A stretch of DNA of 64,000 bases from contig JAWQEG010000526.1 in assembly GCA_033782935.1 (NCBI GenBank), positions 583,501 through 647,500 of the forward strand. Reading direction: 5' to 3'. Under the pieces are notes generated by a model. The model had not been told where the DNA came from and did not search any database. It was given only the letters and a program-made list of their open reading frames with translations. Position 1 is the first letter of the stretch. The number at the start of each line of letters is the position of its first letter. The position numbers and the translations under genes are program-made. Origin of the DNA: Petrolisthes cinctipes. Its lineage: Eukaryota; Arthropoda; Malacostraca; Decapoda; Porcellanidae. Of the stretch, positions 26,569-38,619 are shown piece by piece.

Positions 26569-27383
26569 CTACTCAGTGTTAGAGTATTTTAAAAATACAT
26601 GCTCAAAACATACTGAAAATCGATCTTTTAGGTGCACAAAAGTCGATATGTGCATGCATCTTCAGTACCCGTTTATATCTCAAATTCAGGCTCAAAACAC
26701 CCGAAAATTCAATATTTTGGGGTCCCAGAAGCAATCTGTTCATGCCTACTCAGTGTTAGAGTATTTTCAAAATACATGCCCAAAACATGCTGAAAATCGA
26801 TATTTTAGATGCCCAAAGTCAATATGTGCATGTATCTTCTGTACCAGTTTATACCTCAAATTCAGGCTCAAAACACCCGAAAATTCAATATTTTTGGGTC
26901 CCAGAAGCAATCTATACAGTGCTAGAATATTTTCAAAATATAGGCTAAAAACATGCTAAAAATCGATCTTTTAGGTGCCAAAAAGTCGATATCTCAAATT
27001 CAGTCCCAAAACACCCGAAAATTCGATATTTAGAGGTCCCAGAAGGTATCTGTACATGCCTACTCCGTTTTAGAGTATTTTCAAAATCCAGGCCCAAAAC
27101 ATGCTGAAAATCGATATTTTTGGTGCCCAAAGTCAATATGTGCATGTATCTTCTGTACCCGTTTATATCTCAAATTCAGACTCAAAACACCCGAAAATTC
27201 AATATTTTGGGGTCCCAGAAGCAATCTGTACATGCCTACTCAGTGCTAGAATATTTTCAAAATATAGGCTAAAAACATGCTAAAAATCGATCTTTTAGAT
27301 GCCAGAAAGTCGATATATCAAATTCAGTCCCAAAACACCCGAAAATTCGATATTTAGAGGTCCCAGAAGGTATCTTTACATGC
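26569..27383 (+). repeat. Partial super-repeat before the 2,910-bp duplication
   Basis: Opens with the gtattttaaaaatac A1 monomer, then C1 with gtaccagtttatacc, B2, a C2-like monomer with aaaatccagg and B2. It repeats 24,109-24,923 at an offset of 2,460. Line-by-line it differs only at isolated bases. Confidence 0.85.
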
Positions 27384-30293
27384 CTACTCCGTGTTAGAGT
27401 ATTTTCAAAATACAGGCCAAAAACATACTGAAAATCGATCTTTTAGGTGCCCAAAAGTCGATATGTGCATGCATCTTCTGTACCCGTTTATATCTCAAAT
27501 TCTGGCCCTAAACACCCGAAAATTCGATATTTTGGGGTCCCAGAAGCGATCTGTACATGCCTACTCCGTGTTAGAGTATTTTCAAAATTCAGGCCCAAAA
27601 AATGTTTAAAATCGATGTTTTTGGTGCCCAAAGTCAATATGTGCATGTATCTTCTGTACCCGTTTATATCTCAAATTCAGGCTCAAAACACCCGAAAATT
27701 CAATATTTTGGGGTCCCAGAAGCAATCTGTACAGTGCTAGAATATTTTCAAAATATAGGCTAAAAACATGCTAAAAAACGATCTTTTAGGTGCCAAAAAG
27801 TCGATATATCAAATTCAGTCCCAAAACACCCGAAAATTCGATATTTAGAGGTCCCAGAAGGTATCTGTACATGCCTACTCCGTGTTAAAGTATTTTCAAA
27901 AATTCAGGCCCAAAACATGCTGAAAATTTGATATTTTTGGTGCCCAAAGTCAATATGTGCATGTATCTTCTGTACCCGTTTATATCTCAAATTCAGGCTC
28001 AAAACACCCGAAAATTCAATATTAAGGGGTCCCAGAAGCAATCTGTACATGCCTACTCAGTGCTAGAATATTTTTAAAATATAGGCTAAAAACATGCTGA
28101 AAATCGATCTTTTAGGTGCCAAAAAGTCGATATCTCAAATTCAGTCCCAAAACACCAGAAAATTCGATATTTAGGGGTCCCAGAAGCGATCTGTACATGC
28201 CTACTCCGTGTTAGAGTATTTTCAAAATACATGCTCAAAACATACTGAAAATCGATCTTTTAGGTGCACGAAAGTCGATATGTGCATGCATCTTCAGTAC
28301 CCGTTTATATCTCAAATTCAGGCTCAAAACACCCGAAAATTCAATATTTTGGGGTCCCAGAAGCAATCTGTACATGCCTACTCAGTGTTAGAGTATTTTC
28401 AAAATACAGGCCCAAAACATGCTGAAAATCGATATTTTAGATGCCCAAAGTCAATATGTGCATGTATCATCTGTACCAGTTTATATCTCAAATTCAGGCT
28501 CAAAAACCCGAAAATTCAATATTTTGGGGTCCCAGAAGCAATCTATACAGTGCTAGAATATTTGCAAAATATAGGCTAAAAACATGCTAAAAATCGATCT
28601 TTTAGGTGCAAAAAAGTCGATATCTCAAATTCAGTCCCAAAACACCCGAAAATTCGATATTTAGAGGTCCCAGAAGGTATCTGTACATGCCTACTCCGTG
28701 TTAGAGTATTTTCAAAATTCAGGCCCAAAACATGCTGAAAATCGATATTTTTGGTGCCCAAAGTCAATATGTGCATGTATCTTCTGTACCCGTTTATATC
28801 TCAAATTCAGACTCAAAACACCCGAAAATTCAATATTTTGGGGTCCCAGAAGCAATCTGTACATGCCTACTCAGTGCTAGAATATTTTCAAAATATAGGC
28901 TAAAAACATGCTAAAAATCGATCTTTTAGATGCCAAAAAGTCGATATCTCAAATTCAGTCCCAAAACACCCGAAAATTCGATATTTAGAGGTCCCAGAAG
29001 GTATCTGTACATACCTACTCCGTGTTAGAGTATTTTCAAAATTCAGGCCCAAAAAATGTTTAAAATCGATGTTTTTGGTGCCCAAAGTCAATATGTGCAT
29101 GTATCTTCTGTACCCGTTTATATCTCAAATTCTGGCTCAAAACACCCGAAAATTCAATATTTTGGGGTCCCAGAAGCAATCTGTACAGTGCTAGAATATT
29201 TTCAAAATATAGGCTAAAAACATGCTAAAAAACGATCTTTTAGGTGCCAAAAAGTCGATATATCAAATTCAGTCCCAAAACACCCGAAAATTCGATATTT
29301 AGAGGTCCCAGAAGGTATCTGTACATGCCTACTCCGTGTTAGAGTATTTTCAAAAATTCAGGCCCAAAACATGCTGAAAATTTGATATTTTTGGTGCCCA
29401 AAATCAATATGTGCATGTATCTTCTGTACCCGTTTATATCTCAAATTCAGGCTCAAAACACCCGAAAATTCAATATTAAGGGGTCCCAGAAGCAATCTGT
29501 ACATGCCTACTCAGTGCTAGAATATTTTCAAAATATAGGCTAAAAACATGCTGAAAATCGATCTTTTAGGTGCCAAAAAGTCGATATCTCAAATTCAGTC
29601 CCAAAACACCCGAAAATTCGATATTTAGGGGTCCCAGAAGCGATCTGTACATGCCTACTCCGTGTTAAAGTATTTTCAAAATACATGCTCAAAACATAGT
29701 GAAAATCGATCTTTTAGGTGCACAAAAGTCGATATGTGCATGCATCTTCAGTACCCGTTTATATCTCAAATTCAGGCTCAAAACACCCGAAAATTCAATA
29801 TTTTGGGGTCCCAGAAGCAATCTGTACATGCCTACTCAGTGTTAGAGTATTTTCAAAATACAGCCCCAAAACATGCTGAAAATCGATATTTTAGATGCCC
29901 AAAGTCAATATGTGCATGTATCTTCTGTACCCGTTTATATCTCAAATTCAGGCTCAAAACATCCGAAAATTCAATATTTTGGGGTACCAGAAGCAATCTA
30001 TACAGTGCTAGAATATTTTCAAAATATAGGCTAAAAACATGCTAAAAATCGATCTTTTAGGTGCCAAAAAGTCGATATCTCAAATTCAGTCCCAAAACAC
30101 CCGAAAATTCGATATTTAGGGGTCCCAGAAGCAATCTGTACATGCCTACACAGTGCTAGAATATTTTCAAAATATAGGCTAAAAACATGCTAAAAATCGA
30201 CATTTTAGGTGCCAAAAAATCGATATCTCAAATTCAGTCCCAAAACACACGAAAATTCGATATTTAGAGGTCCCAGAAGGTATCTGTACATGC
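27384..30293 (+). repeat. 2,910-bp tandem duplication, copy 1
   Basis: Runs from an A2 at 27,384 to the B1 before the A2 at 30,294. It contains C3, C4, the caaaaacccg C1 (28,501), C2, a second C3, a second C4, the gtgttaaag A1 and a double B. Differences from copy 2 seen by eye are isolated: gtgttaaag near 27,886, cacatccg against cacccg near 29,960, ctgtacatacc near 29,010. I counted fewer than ten. Confidence 0.92.
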
Positions 30294-33203
30294 CTACTCC
30301 GTGTTAGAGTATTTTCAAAATACAGGCCAAAAACATACTGAAAATCGATCTTTTAGGTGCCCAAAAGTCGATATGTGCATGCATCTTCTGTACCCGTTTA
30401 TATCGCAAATTCTGGCCCTAAACACCCGAAAATTCGATATTTTGGGGTCCCAGAAGCGATCTGTACATGCCTACTCCGTGTTAGAGTATTTTCAAAATTC
30501 AGGCCCAAAAAATGTTTAAAATCGATGTTTTTGGTGCCCAAAGTCAATATGTGCATGTATCTTCTGTACCCGTTTATATCTCAAATTCAGGCTCAAAACA
30601 CCCGAAAATTCAATATTTTGGGGTCCCAGAAGCAATCTGTACAGTGCTAGAATATTTTCAAAATATAGGCTAAAAACATGCTAAAAAACGATCTTTTAGG
30701 TGCCAAAAAGTCGATATATCAAATTCAGTCCCAAAACACCCGAAAATTCGATATTTAGAGGTCCCAGAAGGTATCTGTACATGCCTACTCCGTGTTAGAG
30801 TATTTTCAAAAATTCAGGCCCAAAACATGCTGAAAATTTGATATTTTTGGTGCCCAAAGTCAATATGTGCATGTATCTTCTGTACCCGTTTATATCTCAA
30901 ATTCAGGCTCAAAACACCCGAAAATTCAATATTAAGGGGTCCCAGAAGCAATCTGTACATGCCTACTCAGTGCTAGAATATTTTTAAAATATAGGCTAAA
31001 AACATGCTGAAAATCGATCTTTTAGGTGCCAAAAAGTCGATATCTCAAATTCAGTCCCAAAACACCAGAAAATTCGATATTTAGGGGTCCCAGAAGCGAT
31101 CTGTACATGCCTACTCCGTGTTAGAGTATTTTCAAAATACATGCTCAAAACATACTGAAAATCGATCTTTTAGGTGCACGAAAGTCGATATGTGCATGCA
31201 TCTTCAGTACCCGTTTATATCTCAAATTCAGGCTCAAAACACCCGAAAATTCAATATTTTGGGGTCCCAGAAGCAATCTGTACATGCCTACTCAGTGTTA
31301 GAGTATTTTCAAAATACAGGCCCAAAACATGCTGAAAATCGATATTTTAGATGCCCAAAGTCAATATGTGCACGTATCATCTGTACCAGTTTATATCTCA
31401 AATTCAGGCTCAAAAACCCGAAAATTCAATATTTTGGGGTCCCAGAAGCAATCTATACAGTGCTAGAATATTTGCAAAATATAGGCTAAAAACATGCTAA
31501 AAATCGATCTTTTAGGTGCAAAAAAGTCGATATCTCAAATTCAGTCCCAAAACACCCGAAAATTCGATATTTAGAGGTCCCAGAAGGTATCTGTACATGC
31601 CTACTCCGTGTTAGAGTATTTTCAAAATTCAGGCCCAAAACATGCTGAAAATCGATATTTTTGGTGCCCAAAGTCAATATGTGCATGTATCTTCTGTACC
31701 CGTTTATATCTCAAATTCAGACTCAAAACACCCGAAAATTCAATATTTTGGGGTCCCAGAAGCAATCTGTACATGCCTACTCAGTGCTAGAATATTTTCA
31801 AAATATAGGCTAAAAACATGCTAAAAATCGATCTTTTAGATGCCAAAAAGTCGATATCTCAAATTCAGTCCCAAAACACCCGAAAATTCGATATTTAGAG
31901 GTCCCAGAAGGTATCTGTATATGCCTACTCCGTGTTAGAGTATTTTCAAAATTCAGGCCCAAAAAATGTTTAAAATCGATGTTTTTGGTGCCCAAAGTCA
32001 ATATGTGCATGTATCTTCTGTACCCGTTTATATCTCAAATTCTGGCTCAAAACACCCGAAAATTCAATATTTTGGGGTCCCAGAAGCAATCTGTACAGTG
32101 CTAGAATATTTTCAAAATATAGGCTAAAAACATGCTAAAAAACGATCTTTTAGGTGCCAAAAAGTCGATATATCAAATTCAGTCCCAAAACACCCGAAAA
32201 TTCGATATTTAGAGGTCCCAGAAGGTATCTGTACATGCCTACTCCGTGTTAGAGTATTTTCAAAAATTCAGGCCCAAAACATGCTGAAAATTTGATATTT
32301 TTGGTGCCCAAAATCAATATGTGCATGTATCTTCTGTACCCGTTTATATCTCAAATTCAGGCTCAAAACACCCGAAAATTCAATATTAAGGGGTCCCAGA
32401 AGCAATCTGTACATGCCTACTCAGTGCTAGAATATTTTCAAAATATAGGCTAAAAACATGCTGAAAATCGATCTTTTAGGTGCCAAAAAGTCGATATCTC
32501 AAATTCAGTCCCAAAACACCCGAAAATTCGATATTTAGGGGTCCCAGAAGCGATCTGTACATGCCTACTCCGTGTTAAAGTATTTTCAAAATACATGCTC
32601 AAAACATAGTGAAAATCGATCTTTTAGGTGCACAAAAGTCGATATGTGCATGCATCTTCAGTACCCGTTTATATCTCAAATTCAGGCTCAAAACACCCGA
32701 AAATTCAATATTTTGGGGTCCCAGAAGCAATCTGTACATGCCTACTCAGTGTTAGAGTATTTTCAAAATACAGCCCCAAAACATGCTGAAAATCGATATT
32801 TTAGATGCCCAAAGTCAATATGTGCATGTATCTTCTGTACCCGTTTATATCTCAAATTCAGGCTCAAAACACCCGAAAATTCAATATTTTGGGGTACCAG
32901 AAGCAATCTATACAGTGCTAGAATATTTTCAAAATATAGGCTAAAAACATGCTAAAAATCGATCTTTTAGGTGCCAAAAAGTCGATATCTCAAATTCAGT
33001 CCCAAAACACCCGAAAATTCGATATTTAGGGGTCCCAGAAGCAATCTGTACATGCCTACACAGTGCTAGAATATTTTCAAAATATAGGCTAAAAACATGC
33101 TAAAAATCGACATTTTAGGTGCCAAAAAATCGATATCTCAAATTCAGTCCCAAAACACACGAAAATTCGATATTTAGAGGTCCCAGAAGGTATCTGTACA
33201 TGC
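30294..33203 (+). repeat. 2,910-bp tandem duplication, copy 2
   Basis: Follows copy 1 directly with the same monomer order. Both copies carry two changes absent from their relative at 16.6-18.9 kb: ggtgcaaaaaag (28,607 and 31,517) and caccagaaaattcg (28,154 and 31,064). The 2,910-bp duplication therefore postdates the 11,280-bp-offset copying. Private changes include tatcgcaaattctgg near 30,403, shared with the A2 at 41,426. Confidence 0.92.
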
Positions 33204-34205
33204 CTACTCCGTGTTAGAGTATTTTCAAAATACAGGCAAAAAACATACTGAAAATCGATCTTTTAGGTGCCCAAAAGTCGATATGTGCATGCATCTTCTG
33301 TACCCGTTTATATCTCAAATTCTGACCCTAAACACCCGAAAATTCGATATTTTGGGGTCCCAGAAGCGATCTGTACATGCCTACTCCGTGTTAGAGTATT
33401 TTCAAAATTCAGGCCCAAAACATGCTAAAAATCGATATTTTTGGTGCCCAAAGTCAATATGTGCATGTATCTTCTGTACCCGTTTATATCTCAAATTCAG
33501 GCTCAAAACACCCGAAAATTCAATATTTTGGGGTCCCAGAAGCAATCTGTACATGCCTACTCAGTGCTAGAATATTTTCAAAATATAGGCTAAAAACATG
33601 CTAAAAATCGATCTTTTAGGTGCCAAAAAGTCGATATCTCAAATTCAGTCCCAAAACACCCGAAAATTCGATATTTAGGGGTCCCAGAAGCGATCTGTAC
33701 ATGCCTACTCCGTGTTAGAGTATTTTCAAAATACATGCTCAAAACATACTGAAAATCAATTGTTTAGGTGCACAAAAGTCGATATGTGCATGCTTCTTCA
33801 GTACCCGTTTATATCTCAAATTCAGGCTCAAAACACCCGAAAATTCAATATTTTGGGGTCCCAGAAGCAGTCTGTACATGCCTACTCAGTGTCAGAGTAT
33901 TTTCAAAATACAGGCCCAAAACATGCTGAAAATCGATATTTTAGATGCCAAAAGTCAATATGTGCATGTATCTTCTGTACCCGTTTATATCTCAAATTCA
34001 GGCTCAAAACACCCGAAAATTCAATATTTTGGGGTCCCAGAAGCAATCTGTACATGCCTACACAGTGCTAGAATATTTTCAAAATATAGGCTAAAAACAT
34101 GCTAAAAATCGACATTTTAGGTGCCAAAAAATCGATATATCAAATTCAGTCCCAAAACACACGAAAATTCGATATTTAGAGGTCCCAGAAGGTATCTGTA
34201 CATGC
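33204..34205 (+). repeat. Hexamer-length block, source of the 8,222-bp-offset copy
   Basis: A2-C2-B2-A1-C1-B1 with local variants: aggcaaaaaac and gaccctaaac in A2, caattgtttaggtg and atgcttcttcag in A1, gtgtcagag and gatgccaaaagtc in C1. Most of these, though not every base, recur at 41,426-42,427. C1 has regained a four-A run, so its length matches A. Confidence 0.86.
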
Positions 34206-37016
34206 CTACTTCTTGTTAAAGTATTTTCAAAATACAGGCCAAAAACATACTGAAAATCGATCTTTTAGGTGCCCAAAAGTCGATATGTGCATGCATCTTC
34301 TGTACCCGTTTATATCTCAAATTCTGGCCCTAAACACCCGAAAATTCGATATTTTGGGGTCCCAGAAGCGATCTGTACATGCCTACTCCGTGTTAGAGTA
34401 TTTTCAAAATTCAGGCCCAAAACATGCTGAAAATCGATATTTTTGGTGCCCAAAGTCAATATGTGCATGTATCTTCTGTACCCGTTTATATCTCAAATTC
34501 AGGCTCAAAACACCCGAAAAATCAATATTTTGGGGTCCCAGAAGCAATCTGTACATGCCTACACAGTGCTAGAATATTTTCAAAATATAGGCTAAAAACA
34601 TGCTAAAAATCGACATTTTAGGTGCCAAAAAATCGATATCTCAAATTCAGTCCCAAAACACCCGAAAATTCGATATTTAGAGGTCCCAGAAGGTATCTGT
34701 ACATGCCTACTCCGTGTTAGAGTATTTTCAAAATACAGGCCAAAAACATACTGAAAATCGATCTTTTAGGTGCCCAAAAGTCGATATGTGCATGCATCTT
34801 CTGTACCCGTTTATATCTCAAATTCTGGCCCTAAACACCCGAAAATTCGATATTTTGGGGTCCCAGAAGCGATCTGTACATGCCTACTCCGTGTTAGAGT
34901 ATTTTCAAAATTCAGGCCCAAAACATGCTGAAAATCGATAATTTAGATGCCCAAAGTCAATATGTGCATGTATCTTCTGTACCCGTTTATATCTCAAATT
35001 CAGGCTCAAAACACCCGAAAATTCAATATTTTGGGGTCCCAGAAGCAATCTGTACAGTGCTAGAATATTTTCAAAATATAGGCTAAAAACATGCTAAAAA
35101 TCGATCTTTTAGGTGCCAAAAAGTCGATATCTCAAATTCAGTCACAAAACACCCGAAAATTCGATATTTAGGGGTCCCAGAAGCGATCTGTACATGCCTA
35201 CTCCGTGTTAGAGTATTTTCAAAATACATGCTCAAAACATATTGAAAATCGATCTTTTAGGTGCACAAAAGTCGATATGCGCATGCATCTTCAGTACCCG
35301 TTTATATCTCAAATTCAGGCTCAAAACACCCTAAAATTCAATATTTGGGGGTCCCAGAAGCAATCTGTACATGCCTACTCAGTGTTAGAGTATTTTCAAA
35401 ATACAGGCCCAAAACATGCTGAAAATCGATATTTTAGATGCCCAAAGTCAATATGTGCATGTATCTTCTGTACCCGTTTATATCTCAAATTCAGGCTCAA
35501 AACACCCGAAAATTCAATATTTTGGGGTCCCAGAAGCAATCTGTACATGCCTACACAGTGCTAGAATATTTTCAAAATATAGGCTAAAAACATGCTAAAA
35601 ATCGACATTTTAGGTGCCAAAAAATCGATATCTCAAATTCAGTCCCAAAACACCCGAAAATTCGATATTTAGAGGTCCCAGAAGGTATCTGTACATGCCT
35701 ACTCCGTGTTAGAGTATTTTCAAAATACAGGCCAAAAACATACTGAAAATCGATCTTTTAGGTGCCCAAAAGTCGATATGTGCATGCATCTTCTGTACCC
35801 GTTTATATCTCAAATTCTGGCCCTAAACACCCGAAAATTCGATATTTTGGGGTCCCAGAAGCGATCTGTACATGCCTACTCCGTGTTAGAGTATTTTCAA
35901 AATTCAGGCCCAAAACATGCTGAAAATCGATAATTTAGATGCCCAAAGTCAATATGTGCATGTATCTTCTGTACCCGTTTATATCTCAAATTCAGGCTCA
36001 AAACACCCGAAAATTCAATATTTTGGGGTCCCAGAAGCAATCTGTACAGTGCTAGAATATTTTCAAAATATAGGCTAAAAACATGCTAAAAATCGATCTT
36101 TTAGGTGCCAAAAAGTCGATATCTCAAATTCAGTCCCAAAACACCCGAAAATTCGATATTTAGGGGTCCCAGAAGCGATCTGTACATGCCTACTCCGTGT
36201 TAGAGTATTTTCAAAATACATGCTCAAAACATACTGAAAATCGATCTTTTAGGTGCACAAAAGTCGATATGTGCATGCATCTTCAGTACCCGTTTATATC
36301 TCAAATTCAGGCTCAAAACACCCGAAAATTCAATATTTTGGGGTCCCAGAAGCAATCTGTACATGCCTACTCAGTGTTAGAGTATTTTCAAAATATAGGC
36401 CCAAAACATGCTGAAAATCGATATTTTAAATGCCAATAAATCGATATCTCAAATTCAGTCCCAAAACACCCGAAAATTCGATATTTAGAGGTCCCAGAAG
36501 GTATCTGTACATGCCTACTCCGTGTTAGAGTATTTTCAAAATACAGGCCAAAAACATACTGAAAATCGATCTTTCAGGTGCACAAAAGTCGATATGTGCA
36601 TGCATCTTCTGTACCCGTTTATATCTCAAAATCTGGCCCTAAACACCCGAAAATTCGATATTTTGGGGTCCCAGAAGCGATCTGTACATGCCTACTCCGT
36701 GTTAGAGTATTTTCAAAATTCAGGCCCAAAACATGCTGAAAATCGATATTTTTGGTGCCCAAAGTCAATATGTGCATGTATCTTCTGTACCCGTTTATAT
36801 CTCAAATTCAGGCTCAAAACACCCTAAAAATCAATATTTTGGGGTCCCAGAAGCAATCTGTACATGCCTACACAGTGCTAGAATATTTTCAAAATATAGG
36901 CTAAAAAACATGCTAAAAATCGACATTTTAGGTGCCAAAAAATCGATATATCAAATTCAGTCCCAAAACACACGAAAATTCGATATTTAGAGGTCCCAGA
37001 AGGTATCTGTACATGC
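34206..37016 (+). repeat. 2,811-bp tandem unit, copy 1
   Basis: Opens with an A2 marked cttcttgttaaag. It then runs through an A1 carrying catattg, atgcgcatg and ccctaaaattcaatatttggggg, two C2 monomers with cgataatttag, and ends with B1 carrying cacacgaaaa. The first A2 marker recurs at 37,017. A one-base insertion (ctaaaaaacatg near 36,903) distinguishes the end of this copy from the sequence before it at 34,05x. Confidence 0.88.
36367..36514 (+). repeat. Chimeric C1/B monomer (148 bp)
   Basis: Starts as C1 (ctactcagtgttagag, ggcccaaaacatgctg), then passes through gatattttaaatgccaataaatcg into B1 (atatctcaaattcagtccc, tagaggtccc). The dyad reads gtattttcaaaatat, half A-type and half B-type, so symmetry is broken at the outer pair. 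It replaces a C1-B1 pair, and the A2 at 36,515 follows directly. Confidence 0.86.
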
Positions 37017-38008
37017 CTACTTCTTGTTAAAGTATTTTCAAAATACAGGCCAAAAACATACTGAAAATCGATCTTTTAGGTGCCCAAAAGTCGATATGTG
37101 CATGCATCTTCTGTACCCGTTTATATCTCAAATTCTGGCCCTAAACACCCGAAAATTCGATATTTTGGGGTCCCAGAAGCGATCTGTACATGCCTACTCC
37201 GTGTTAGAGTATTTTCAAAATTCAGGCCCAAAACATGCTGAAAATCGATATTTTTGGTGCCCAAAGTCAATATGTGCATGTATCTTCTGTACCCGTTTAT
37301 ATCTCAAATTCAGGCTCAAAACACCCGAAAAATCAATATTTTGGGGTCCCAGAAGCAATCTGTACATGCCTACACAGTGCTAGAATATTTTCAAAATATA
37401 GGCTAAAAACATGCTAAAAATCGACATTTTAGGTGCCAAAAAATCGATATCTCAAATTCAGTCCCAAAACACCCGAAAATTCGATATTTAGAGGTCCCAG
37501 AAGGTATCTGTACATGCCTACTCCGTGTTAGAGTATTTTCAAAATACAGGCCAAAAACATACTGAAAATCGATCTTTTAGGTGCCCAAAAGTCGATATGT
37601 GCATGCATCTTCTGTACCCGTTTATATCTCAAATTCTGGCCCTAAACACCCGAAAATTCGATATTTTGGGGTCCCAGAAGCGATCTGTACATGCCTACTC
37701 CGTGTTAGAGTATTTTCAAAATTCAGGCCCAAAACATGCTGAAAATCGATAATTTAGATGCCCAAAGTCAATATGTGCATGTATCTTCTGTACCCGTTTA
37801 TATCTCAAATTCAGGCTCAAAACACCCGAAAATTCAATATTTTGGGGTCCCAGAAGCAATCTGTACAGTGCTAGAATATTTTCAAAATATAGGCTAAAAA
37901 CATGCTAAAAATCGATCTTTTAGGTGCCAAAAAGTCGATATCTCAAATTCAGTCACAAAACACCCGAAAATTCGATATTTAGGGGTCCCAGAAGCGATCT
38001 GTACATGC

Positions 38009-38185
38009 CTACTCCGTGTTAGAGTATTTTCAAAATACATGCTCAAAACATATTGAAAATCGATCTTTTAGGTGCACAAAAGTCGATATGCGCATGCATC
38101 TTCAGTACCCGTTTATATCTCAAATTCAGGCTCAAAACACCCTAAAATTCAATATTTGGGGGTCCCAGAAGCAATCTGTACATGC
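38009..38185 (+). repeat. Type monomer A1 (177 bp)
   Basis: Diagnostic bases: acatgctcaaaacatact after the dyad, gtgcacaaaagtcg, ttcagtaccc, ttcaggctcaaaac, ttcaatatt and gaagcaatc. It differs from A2 (38,510-38,686) at 10 of 177 positions by direct comparison. This particular copy carries the local variants catattg, atgcgcatg and accctaaaattc that mark the 35-45 kb sub-family. Confidence 0.93.
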
Positions 38186-38361
38186 CTACTCAGTGTTAGA
38201 GTATTTTCAAAATACAGGCCCAAAACATGCTGAAAATCGATATTTTAGATGCCCAAAGTCAATATGTGCATGTATCTTCTGTACCCGTTTATATCTCAAA
38301 TTCAGGCTCAAAACACCCGAAAATTCAATATTTTGGGGTCCCAGAAGCAATCTGTACATGC
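38186..38361 (+). repeat. Type monomer C1 (176 bp)
   Basis: Begins ctactcagtg. Diagnostic bases are acaggcccaaaacatgctg, cgatattttagatgcccaaagtc (one base shorter than A here) and gcatgtatc. The second half is like A1. About 11 differences from A1, including the single-base gap that makes C 176 bp and shifts reading phase relative to A. Confidence 0.93.
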
Positions 38362-38509
38362 CTACACAGTGCTAGAATATTTTCAAAATATAGGCTAAAA
38401 ACATGCTAAAAATCGACATTTTAGGTGCCAAAAAATCGATATCTCAAATTCAGTCCCAAAACACCCGAAAATTCGATATTTAGAGGTCCCAGAAGGTATC
38501 TGTACATGC
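38362..38509 (+). repeat. Type monomer B1 (148 bp, short class)
   Basis: Begins ctacacagtgctag. Carries the altered dyad atattttcaaaatat, cgacattttagg, ccaaaaaatcgatatctc, a cagtcccaaaac block and tagaggtcccagaaggtatc. Relative to A it lacks exactly 29 bp. The missing block is bounded by a 4-bp atat present on both sides in A and once in B, as expected for a deletion between microhomologies. B is the most diverged class and is retained once per trimer. Confidence 0.93.
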
Positions 38510-38524
38510 CTACTCCGTGTTAGA

Positions 38525-38539
38525 GTATTTTCAAAATAC
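38525..38539. repeat. 15-bp dyad (A-type), gtattttcaaaatac
   Basis: Bases 16-30 of the monomer form a perfect inverted repeat: 7-bp arms gtatttt and aaaatac around one central base. The same element stands at the same phase in A1, A2 and C1. In B it is atattttcaaaatat (38,377-38,391 in the neighbouring B1), where both outer bases change together and the symmetry is kept. A could-be site for a dimeric binding protein or a short cruciform. Function is inference. Confidence 0.85.
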
Positions 38540-38590
38540 AGGCCAAAAACATACTGAAAATCGATCTTTTAGGTGCCCAAAAGTCGATAT

Positions 38591-38619
38591 GTGCATGCAT
38601 CTTCTGTACCCGTTTATAT
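38591..38619 (+). repeat. 29-bp block present in A and C, absent from B
   Basis: Bases 82-110 of A2. The block holds the 8-bp palindrome tgcatgca overlapping its start, then ctgtacccg. Its flanking atat occurs once in B, which goes straight from cgatat to ctcaaattc. In C the palindrome is altered to tgcatgta. Presence in two of three monomers makes it a periodic landmark, comparable in distribution (not sequence) to a box found in only some monomers of an HOR. Confidence 0.85.

Noticed and set aside
8560..26600. Independent gene-like unit defined by the gtattttaaaaatac A1 monomers
   Set aside because: These are ordinary A1 monomers with one central base change in the dyad. Their regular recurrence comes from the 2,460-bp super-repeat.
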